Assembly (NCBI GenBank): GCA_903632075.3
Contig: CAHIKZ030005408.1
Location: forward strand, 943,501 to 1,007,500
Direction: 5' to 3'
Length of the DNA: 64,000 bases
Source of the DNA: Acanthosepion pharaonis
Taxonomy: Eukaryota > Mollusca > Cephalopoda > Sepiida > Sepiidae
Shown: positions 55,395 to 64,000 of the stretch, one piece after another
How the letters are laid out: each line of letters starts with the position of its first letter
Numbering within the stretch: position 1 is the stretch's first letter
The notes under the pieces: model-generated
Told to the model about the DNA's origin: nothing
Database searches by the model: none
What the model saw: the letters and a program-made list of their open reading frames with translations, nothing else
Position numbers and translations under genes: made by a program

Positions 55395-55580
55395 CCAATG
55401 TATCCTGTATATATGTATATTTGATAAAATATAATCTTAAGGTTTGCTATATTTATGGGTTAAAGCGCTCAATATCAAGGATAAAGCATATGTAAATATA
55501 AAAGTGGACATAGATTGCATGACGATTGCATTTCGCATGAAATAGAATGTTGCCTCTGGGTGTTGACTTCAATGCCTACT
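55395..55580 (+). repeat. Family P, longest copy
   Basis: ATATTTATGGGTTAAAGCGC, TCAATATCAAGGATAAAGCA, then TATGTAAATATAAAAGTGGA, GATTGCATTTCGCATGAAAT and TGTTGACTTCAATGCCTACT. It matches 30060-30175 (inverted), 27835-27960 and 40493-40545. The element is unclassified; the central inverted sequence is the 30016 palindrome in another copy. Confidence 0.6.
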
Positions 55581-56034
55581 TTGTTTCTCAGACTAATGTG
55601 AAAAAAATGTAATATAAATTGTGCTATGATATCAACGAACACTCGTTGCCACTTTTGTAATGTTAACAAATACTCGTTTCGCAATGCTCGTTGTAGTTGA
55701 GACTTTGTAATCGCAGATACAACTATAGTACGCCGTTGAACATTACTGGTGTCAGACGCCTTCGAATATCACTCGCACTAATAGTACTTGCTCGAAAATA
55801 CTCGCTCGAAAAGTAACCTGTATAGTGACCCGAAAAGAGAAGTAGTATAGTGAATAGAGTAGAGAATAGCGGTCCTTATAGTAATAGAGGATAGAGTAGA
55901 AATGGTGATCCGTATTGTAACAGAGGATAGACGAGGAATAACGATCAATTAGACGTTACGCGACCTCCTACTTATGCGTTTCCTTTATGGATACGTTCAG
56001 TTGAGTTCCATTTCTGACTTCCCCTTGTTCAGAC
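55581..56034. other. Unassigned sequence
   Basis: Repeated TACTCGCTCGAAAAGTAA-like words at 55787-55815, no gene recognised. Confidence 0.4.
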
Positions 56035-56430
56035 ATTATTCTTGAATCATTTCACCCCATGCAAGTCGATACTGCCACTGTGATTCAAGAGACTACAGGG
56101 AGTGAAAGAGAATGAAAAGACATTAGAATTAACCGGAAACCCAATCTTAATAAAGAAACAAGGGATAAAACCTCTACTCCTGTACAAATGTCTGGAAGCT
56201 GAACCGGACGATAGACGAACCTATCTATTCCTATTGAGAAGAAAAAAATAATTAGTAAATAAAATTTTAACGTTTAAGAGAAGACGTTAGAAGTATAGAT
56301 TTGAAGTAGGCATTAGACTTAACCGGAAACCGAATCCTATTCAGGAAACAAGGGATAAAACCTCTACTCGTGTTTCAAAAGACCGTCGCAGAATGTGAAA
56401 CGGTGATAGGTTACCTTATCTACTCATATT
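56035..56430 (-). repeat. LINE A 3' UTR with internal duplication
   Basis: GAATCATTTCACCCCATGCA is the LINE A 3' terminus. The block TTAACCGGAAACC to GGGATAAAACCTCTACTC occurs twice, at 56135-56190 and 56316-56372, so the UTR carries a tandem unit of about 180 bp. Confidence 0.65.
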
Positions 56431-56464
56431 AATATTGTACAACTCTGACAAAACGATGCTACTT

Positions 56465-56785
56465 CCACAGATTCAAATCATCCCCATTCGTTCCGTATTC
56501 CAAATATAAGGAAACGTTTAATTAAGACAGATTTTCTCAAGAATTGCCACTTTGTGTTTCAAACTCCTGCGTGGATGCTTTCCAAAATACTACAATCTTA
56601 ACCTCGTCGAGCTAAGGGTTAATCGTTATATATCTTCCTTATCCTCATAACCTACCTTTCCTACAACCGTCTCTTTCATTTATATCACACACCTTATTCA
56701 TCATTATCATTTTAACAGTAACCATCTACCTTGAGTGCCTTTTGAGCCTTGTCTCGTTTGGACTTCAATATAAATAACAGTGTAG
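56465..56785 (+). pseudogene. LINE B, C-terminal end and 3' UTR
   Basis: Joined frames give FKSSPFVPYSKYKETFN, then FSRIATLCFKLLRGCFPKYY and NLNLVELRVNRYISSLS, followed by the UTR motif CTACCTTGAGTGCCTTTTGA. Degenerate LINE B end. Confidence 0.75.
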
Positions 56786-56924
56786 CCTAGAATCTCTAGT
56801 GGTAAATAATCTAAGAGGATGAAATCTCTGAACTTCAAACTGTGGAGATAATAACGGAAAACCACTCCACTATATTTCCCAAGAATACATAGCAATTTAC
56901 AGATGATAAAGAAAAGGATTGACA

Positions 56925-57282
56925 GATGCGTTTTTTACGGTTTATCAACCTTTTACAGATTATTTTAAAGCCGTGAAATATTTTAGATTGTAAAAATTTG
57001 GGGGAGATAATAATGATTCACTGATAGAAGTCCTAATAATTAATCCATAGTTGGGGAGAAGAGGTGGAAGGTACAAGAGAATGTAAAACGAACCCGACTG
57101 GAAATGGAACTCAGCTCTGCGAGCTCCATTTCCAAACCGTTATACAGGACGCCACACGCACATCCAATCTTACTGCACCAGGTCACTTGGTACTGATCGA
57201 GCTCAGCGTTGACTCTTGTATGATCAACTTCGCTGATCATACGTGAACCGGTTTTTCAATGCGATGTGGACGTAAGCCGTAA
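56925..57282 (-). mobile_element. SINE A, full-length 5S rRNA-tRNA composite
   Basis: Minus strand: 5S-like head from GGCTTACGTCCACATCGC (57280) to 57158 with decayed control region, then a tRNA-like unit, then CACCTCTTCTCCCCAACTAT and the tail to about 56925. A small palindrome GGAACTCAGCTCTGCGAGCT lies in the tRNA-like part. More diverged than 22826-23200. Confidence 0.75.
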
Positions 57283-57289
57283 AGAAAGC

Positions 57290-57975
57290 GAATCTGTGGA
57301 GAGTCATGATCACTTGTGTCCTGAAGGGACATGATATTAAAAAAAAATGTCATTTTAGCAGAAAAACTCACTCGAGTCTTGTATTAGGTGAATTTTAGTA
57401 AAAATAAATAAATAATGTAGCTTTGTGTCGAAGTAAGCTTCGTAGATATCTTGTCATGCTTTATAGCTGCTACTATCCCGTCATTGACCAATTCAAAAAA
57501 AAAAAAGAAAAAGTAAAGAAAGAAAGAAGGGGTAACAACTTACCAGATGCAGACAAACCTCTCATCAACGGACTAATAGGTGGGTTGTTCCGTTAAAGCC
57601 GATTGTCTGTAGATGGAAGAAGCTCTAATTTGTCACTGACACTGAAGTTTGTACGCTTCCTTTTTACACTTTCCTCCTGTTTCGATGTCATGATGAGGGC
57701 AGAACAATTGATATATTAATCAAAATAACAAAAATAATAGATTTTCCACAGCTACTTTCTAACGCACAGGCTAATGTACCGTACTTTCCGTCTTTCTTTG
57801 CAACTGAAAGGCCCGCCACCGCCGCCAAGAATTTTTTTGAGAATTAATACGACTCGTTCCGCTAAGCCCGAAAATTTTGAAATACATCGGTGACAATTTG
57901 GAAGGTTTTTTTTTTTTTCCTGGAGATTTTTTTTTTTATTTTGCCTGCAGATTTTGTCCTTTGCATCCGAAGTTC
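57290..57975. other. Unassigned sequence
   Basis: 57289-57334 (GAATCTGTGGAGAGTCATGA, then CTGAAGGGACATGATATT) equals the RTE-like 3' end seen at 14885-14930. The remainder is unassigned, with T-rich runs near 57905. Confidence 0.4.
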
Positions 57976-57978
57976 GCG

Positions 57979-58482
57979 CGTCCTGGGTGAGACGATAAAC
58001 TACATTGCGTCCTAGGTAAGACGATAAATTACATCTGCGTCCTGGGTAAGACGATAAACTACGTCAAACAGCAAATCCTCTTATCAGGTGGTTTTGAAGA
58101 GCGTAGAACCACCTCTTAATTGCTGTTGTTCCCAGGTTCACCCTTACTCGGGGTGGTAGCACCTGTTAGGGTCCCAACTATGGGCTAATAGTTAACTCCC
58201 AAACAGAAGTCAAAACACTGTAAGTGTAAAAATAGTTTTAATAAAAGCAATCACTTTTTTGATGAAAAATTATTACCAGCAATACATTATTACCAGCAAT
58301 ACATTTTTGGAAAAAAATAATACCAGGAATATATTTTTGAAAGGAAAAAATATTACCAGCAATACATTTTTGATGAAAAAGTATTACCAGCAATACATTT
58401 TTGGGAAAAAAAATATCACCAGCAATAAAAAATCTTGTCGGCATTAAATAACCCATTGGGGTTGATATACCGTAAAACAGAC
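57979..58482 (+). mobile_element. Non-autonomous element E, copy 3
   Basis: Three tandem ~30-bp units (CGTCCTGGGTGAGACGATAA and variants), GAGCGTAGAACCACCTCTTA, TTAGGGTCCCAACTATGGG, then six or so TACCAGCAATACATTTTTG units and GGTTGATATACCGTAAAAC. It has the most regular internal repeat of the three copies. Confidence 0.75.
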
Positions 58483-58499
58483 CAAACCAAACCAAAACC

Positions 58500-59259
58500 G
58501 AAATCCGTTGAGGTGGAGGAGGTCCGTAGATGAGAGGTTTGTGTGTATAGGCAGTTACAGTTGCCTGCTGCTATCTCTATTGAGAGAGTTAATTCTTAAA
58601 CATTGACTGACTCATCCCTCTGTACATGTTCTAAATTAGGTTGATAGTCACGAGAATACAAACGCCGAGATAAACACTTGTAGGCGCAAATGTACACACC
58701 TATTTTGAACGCTGTCCGATAGTGCGCGGGTTGGCTACATATTTTCTCGCGGAGAGTTTATTTCTTACCGGGTTCCTCAGGTACTGGACTACGCTCTAAA
58801 GATTTTTAGAATGCATGTCTTAGAAAAAATAGGAAGCAAATTAGTCTAGCTACACCATTCTCCTTCAACCCTTCTTGAGTGCCCTATCACTGTGGTCCTG
58901 TCTCAGCCTAAAGTTAACTACAGCCTACTTGGTGCTTCTGGTAGTTGTGAATTTCGTACTGGCTTCAGACCGGGATATGAATTTTCCGGGACAAACAGGC
59001 TGACTTTAATTTAAAGACTGTCGTTAACTTGATCTTTGCCACTATATTGTGTTCCCTGTGTCAGACTCTATGCTAACCTTAATATTTACGTACAGATAAG
59101 TTTAGACACAAACATGAATAAATATTTATATTAGATGTTATTACCAAACAAACCTTCCATGAATCAATTCAACTTTGACGGTAGCAATGATAAATAAGCA
59201 AGTAAAAGCAACAAAAAAGAAAAATATATAGTACATTTGCGAAACATTGGCATAAAATA

Positions 59260-59260
<1 letters not shown>
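58500..59260. other. Unassigned sequence
   Basis: No homology recognised with confidence. Confidence 0.35.
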
Positions 59261-59263
<3 letters not shown>

Positions 59264-59317
<54 letters not shown>

Positions 59318-59354
59318 AGATAGATAGATAGATAGATACAACACCAGATTTTTG

Positions 59355-59392
<38 letters not shown>
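59264..59392. repeat. (TA)n tracts with (GATA)n between
   Basis: TA at 59264-59312 and 59359-59392, with (GATA)n at 59318-59337. Confidence 0.95.
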
Positions 59393-59394
<2 letters not shown>

Positions 59395-59560
59395 AATATG
59401 TGGTGCAGTTCAATTTATATTACAATGAATTATTGATACAAAAAGTAAATTAGTAAAGGTAATGATATAAAATGGTAAAATATAAGATGTTTAAGGTCTT
59501 TCTTAAATACGCAAGTACTTTCGACTGAAGATGACTGAATGCACAGCTTATAATGCTAAA
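59395..59560 (+). repeat. Relative of the 2095-2200 unit
   Basis: GGTGCAGTTCAATTTATATT, then AATGAATTATTGATACAAAA matches 2098-2140. CTTTCGACTGAAGATGACTG at 59518 is again a Penelope-type word. Confidence 0.5.
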
Positions 59561-59589
59561 AAACAAGGATCATAACATTCATCAAGTGA

Positions 59590-60840
59590 TTGGTTAATGC
59601 ATCTTTAAAAATTTTGTTAGCGAAGTGATTTCGGCATTTTATCTCATTAACTTTATTTTGCGGTGCGAAACAATGATTTCGAAATCTTTACAAAAGTCAA
59701 ATAATTGTTGGCTTTTAATGAAACCTTCAAAATTTATTCACAAATGAATGAAAATATTTTAGAAACGGTTAATTTTTTTTAGAAAATCTTGGTAAATCGG
59801 GTTTTTTAATCACTTATTTAATTTTATGAATTTTCAAGAAATACATTATTTTTTTTTTGCATCGCTTATATTTATCTTAGTTATAAGCTCACGTCCTTGG
59901 AGAATTTAAATTATCAATTGTTTTTTTCTAAAACGGGACAACCAGTTAGAGAAAATCTTCTCTTTATCGTAAAAAAGGGTAACAATAAAAATAAGACATT
60001 ATTCAACTAGAAAAGCTTTTAATTGCTTTTATGAATGACATATCTTATGGACATTATTGTCATAAGAAAAAAATCGATTAATAATGAATTTTTAGAAAAA
60101 TTGGTTTCATTTTTTTTTTTTAAATAAGAATAATTTATGTTTTAAATCTTTTAAAATACTGTATTAATTTGTATCGGTTAGGCGACAGCTTACGACAATT
60201 CAGCGAGCCCCGGTATTTTAAAAAGAATTTTTTTAAATTTGTGTATTTATAAACATGCCGATTTTTGTAGATACGGATGGCCATACACGATATTATTACA
60301 AAATAAGAGTGGTAACTATAGTAAATTTAAATCCAAAGTATCAAAAATTCAATAAAACATTAGATTACGGAGAATATGTCCATATTCTTTTATGATTACT
60401 GGGAAGTTAAAAATTATATAAAAATGCCGCTGATGTTATATTCCTCAAGTAATTTTTACAGATATGTTCCACATAGAAAAGATTGAGATAGATGTCAACG
60501 CCTCATAAAAACACCAACCCCCGTGTTAAAAAAAAATGCTTTTCAAAGATATTTTAAAAAATAAAAGTAAATAATATTTGTTTCAAATCAGATTAATTAA
60601 ACTTTAAATCAGCTAATCTTCCTAAAATAATATTTCATAAAAGTATATTTTATTTTTGAAAGATTTTTTTAATAAAGAGAATTACGTTGTACTAAGAGAT
60701 TTGTAGATATGGCTAAAATCAACAATTTTTAGCGATTTTAAAAAAACTCCTTCCAGTCAATTTAAATTCGTTTTGAAATATAAAAAAGTAGTTACTTAGT
60801 GGAAATATTAAATTTAATCTATTAATTTTCACTTTTTTAA
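59590..60840 (+). repeat. Unclassified AT-rich dispersed repeat, copy 2
   Basis: Direct counterpart of 430-1860 with the same landmarks in order. It lacks the extra AT block of copy 1. Confidence 0.6.
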
Positions 60841-60868
60841 ATTCCTTTTAAACCTTATGTGTCGCTTT

Positions 60869-60874
<6 letters not shown>

Positions 60875-60939
<65 letters not shown>
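60875..60939. repeat. (TA)n microsatellite
   Basis: TA tract. Confidence 0.95.
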
Positions 60940-60941
<2 letters not shown>

Positions 60942-61847
60942 CAGCATATCTTCTTTGTTTATTTGAATAATCTTGATATATTTTTTATTTTTATTTTAAT
61001 CCTGTCAAATTCGCGGATCATTTTCTTAGTGCTGTTACAAAACTGAGTAAGGAAGACGCCGTAGTTTTGGTTATTTCTTTTATTTTTACAAGTATTTTCA
61101 CTATCATCCAAGATCATCTTCAGGGGTGAATTGCTAAGACAAAAATTAATGTAATTGATAGTTGTAATTTTTTTTGTAAATGCGCATGAAACGCGCTCCG
61201 TTAGAGTCAATTTACGTTAAGAATATGTAAGGGAGGTAACTTAGTTTAATTTTTTTTATTGCTAATTTTTTAAAAATACTCAACCTGCAATTCTTTTTGT
61301 GTATGTTTTTAACTAAGATGAGAATATCGTTTACATCTTACGTAGATTGAGAGATTTTTAGTGTTATTGAATATCTTATTTCCAAGGTTAGCCATGTAGA
61401 AGTTACTAAATGGCTAACCTAGAAAATACGCTATTTAATACCACTAAAATCCTCCATCTAAATTTGCTTTGATCATGCTAAGTCTCAGAAAAACACGATA
61501 TAAAACTCAATATTTTTATCCATAATGTTGAATGTCTTCAAATTATTCAACTTTTTAACAAGAAAAATCTTAAGTTGATGTTAAAAATTGCCGCAAAACA
61601 TTGTTATTTTATTTAAGATGGAATTATGTATTATAACATGTCTCTAATTTGCATTTAGATACATTGTATTTACTTTCAATTTTTCTACTTGAATTGTTCA
61701 CGTATATTGCATATAATCCATTATTGTACATAATTAGGTTACAATAAAATTTGTATTTCATATGAATACTACCTTATGAAAATTGAGATGTAGTTGAGTG
61801 GGGAACCCTCATATCACGGTACCCTTTTACCGGCCCTGCCTGTAGTG
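60940..61847. other. AT-rich sequence with one Penelope-like motif
   Basis: CCCCTGAAGATGATCTTGGA on the minus strand near 61128 has the core order with a weak stem and GAAAA in place of GAAAC. Nothing else recognised. Confidence 0.4.
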
Positions 61848-62027
61848 CTTGTGTTGTAACCTAGAGAAGGTTACTGAATAGAATAATCACACATAGGTTG
61901 GGAATGAACGATAATACTTAGGACACGAACAACACATATAAGATTCGCCAGCGGCGCGTAGAAAAAATAGTCAACTGCTAGACGTGAGTCAAGTGAATTC
62001 CACAATGAATCTCTAACTGCAGACCAA
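61848..62027 (+). mobile_element. Head of satellite-bearing element S, copy 2 (no array)
   Basis: TGTTGTAACCTAGAGAAGGT through AATTCCACAATGAATCTCTA to ACTGCAG parallels 19665-19850, then diverges at the point where the array starts in copy 1. Confidence 0.75.
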
Positions 62028-62479
62028 CATACAGTATTTACTAACATATTTATGTGAATGGAGACATACCCATTATCGTCCGTATTAACAGCTTGTTAAT
62101 ATGTTGTTTAATAGCACTTTGTATGGATAAATGGCACATAAGCCTGCTGAAGAGAGTGGCTATTGTGTAACCTATATAAGATATATTATGCTTATTATTT
62201 AAAGAGATACAATCTCCAAATGGACAGATACATTAATAAACGACATTAGTTTTATGTAGGGGATTGAATCTACAGAAGCCAGGTAAGTGGAAAGTTAATC
62301 ACTATTTGGAAAAGACAATTGATAACTTGAATAGAAATACAATGTCTATCCTTTACTTAAAACACACGTAGACACACATACAGAGAGGCACACACACGTG
62401 CTCACACATACATTGTCTTGAATGTCTATTGGTCCCCAGACCTCAAGTAGAACACATACGATATTTTACTAGAGATGCT
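62028..62479. other. Unassigned sequence
   Basis: No homology recognised; short CA-rich stretch at 62362-62412. Confidence 0.35.
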
Positions 62480-63070
62480 GGAAAAACGGTAAGTACCTGA
62501 ATCCATCTGCTATACTCTAGCATTACAAGAGCCAGATCTGACCCCAAATAGGGTATTAGTGCCATATCTGGTCTGGAGTCACCCAGTCCTCACTTACCTG
62601 TCTTGATAGAAGATCAGAAACGTCTACGTAGCCTTGCGGGTGATGAATTATTTTCCACTCTACAAACCCTTTCCCACAGACGAAACTTTACGAGCCTCTC
62701 GCTGCTCTATCCCTATTTCCATGGCATGTGTTCTGACGAGTTAATTTCCTTTGTCTAACCAGCTCTGTCCTTTACAAATGGCACCCGCCATGCCACATAC
62801 ATAAGACTGAATCATCCTCATTACCTTCGTATTCCATTAGTAAGGAGTAAGTTCTACTCGAACTGCTTCATTCCAAGGACTGCTGATTTATGGAACAGAC
62901 TCCCAGCAAGATGTTTTCACAATCACTACAAACTCGACCTCTTCAAGTCCAGGGCTAGCCATTATATTTTCTGCATAGCACTATGAACTTAACTTCTTGT
63001 CATTTCTTACGCTCATACAAGACGACACAGTAACCTTCTACATTGAATGGCTCTTGGGCCTTAAATTGCG
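62480..63070 (+). pseudogene. LINE B, thumb to C-terminus and 3' UTR
   Basis: Joined frames read a HIWSGVTQSSLTCLDR block (62560-62610), a LRSLAGDELFSTLQTL block (62625-62670), RRNFTSLSLLYPYFHGM-like sequence, then RIPLVRSKFYSNCFIPRTAD, LWNRLPARCFHNHYKLDLFK and SRASHYIF. The UTR has TCTACATTGAATGGCTCTTG. It is the longest LINE B copy here, with several frameshifts. Confidence 0.85.
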
Positions 63071-63294
63071 TGAAAAACATTATAAAAATGTTAACATAAA
63101 TTTCAACTTTCCAAACAACCTGGTCTGCCCAATTTCATTCACAAGCCATGGTGTTCGTGATGTGATTTTCAAATTAATTCCCAACGACACGACAGGCGAG
63201 GATCCCCAGGCTGATATTAACAATAAGTCACCTCCTTCACTCGAGCAGTAGTGATATATACAACGGGTGAGTGGACGAGGGCTTAATGAATCCC

Positions 63295-63401
<107 letters not shown>

Positions 63402-63459
63402 CCAAAGTATATAATTGGTATATACGGAATGAATTCCAATAACCAACAATTGCTATTCT

Positions 63460-63600
63460 TAAAAGAGTGCTCAATACAAAGTAGAGCAGATATAATTATT
63501 TTTTATAAAAAATTATAACATAAGTATGTTATAAGATCACTACAAAAATAGCCATTTTGTTTCAACACATTCTGTGTCTTCTCAAGTGATGATGTTGAAA
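63460..63600 (+). repeat. Dispersed repeat Q, copy 2
   Basis: Counterpart of 38730-38870, again beside a TA tract. Confidence 0.6.
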
Positions 63601-64000
63601 ATAAAATAAATGGTTTTAAAAAGTTTCAGATTAATTAACGATCCTACACTAGGGGGAGCATTGTTACAAAAGCTAGAATAACCAATCAAAAACGAAGTAT
63701 AGAAAGATTCAAAAGCTTGACAACGAAATCCTGCTATAATAGCTATAATGGAGTTTGGTTAAGAAAGCTCGTACATGTAACTCCCTATATACCCCATGTT
63801 ACCTATGCCTTAATGAAAAATTTGAAATTATGAGATTTAAAAACAAGGCTGATCTCTTAAATCAAAGATATGAACTTACAGTAAATTGTAAAACACCGTT
63901 ATAAATTTAACTTAGTGTAGGGTCGTATACTTTAAATGATAATGATATGTCGCTGTATTTTTTAATAGATTAGTGTTTTTTATTGCATGATGGTCATACT
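63601..64000. other. Unassigned sequence
   Basis: AT-rich; TACACTAGGGGGAGCATTGT near 63645 and TTAACTTAGTGTAGGGTCGT near 63909 are the only distinctive words; no feature recognised. Confidence 0.35.

Overview
This is eukaryotic DNA: AT-rich, dense in simple repeats, and made almost entirely of transposable-element debris. I found no intact host protein-coding gene, no functional tRNA or rRNA gene, no CRISPR array and no prokaryotic feature. The organism looks like a large-genome metazoan. Long compound (CA)n(TA)n, (GATA)n and (GAAA)n tracts and a SINE tail reading GGCCTTGTGCCA resemble what I remember of molluscs, cephalopods in particular. That is a weak inference from memory, not a determination.

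Layout. 0-3.3 kb: a 1.4-kb AT-rich repeat whose partner lies at 59.6-60.8 kb, then (TA)n tracts around inverted, Penelope-like termini. 3.4-9 kb: hAT transposase fossil, 5'-truncated LINE, and a foldback element with long, internally repeated inverted arms. 9-14 kb: two related (GAAA)n arrays around an RTE-like retrotransposon carrying four insertions, one of them nested. 14-19 kb: RTE, LINE and mariner fossils, tRNA-type SINE, GC-rich hairpin repeat. 19.4-21 kb: a mobile element carrying five ~234-bp tandem units. 22-32.7 kb: composite 5S-tRNA SINE, LINE fragment, the longest (TA)n blocks, Tc1 relics, MITE, and a (GATA)n array with a recurrent spacer. 32.7-45.2 kb: RTE fossil, second GC-rich hairpin repeat, Tc1 deletion derivatives, tRNA-derived SINEs, a ~34-bp minisatellite, and a Penelope-like unit with direct terminal repeats. 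45-64 kb: several LINE 3' ends, more SINEs, one composite SINE with three tandem 5S-like heads, a mariner fossil and further AT-rich repeat.

The features do not form a pathway; what the window records is repeated insertion. The best leads are the 5S-tRNA composite SINE, the hammerhead-like motifs in inverted or direct Penelope-like ends, the satellite array held inside a dispersed element, and two copies of an unclassified GC-rich repeat whose predicted hairpins are kept. Boundaries are by eye and approximate unless a target-site duplication is given.
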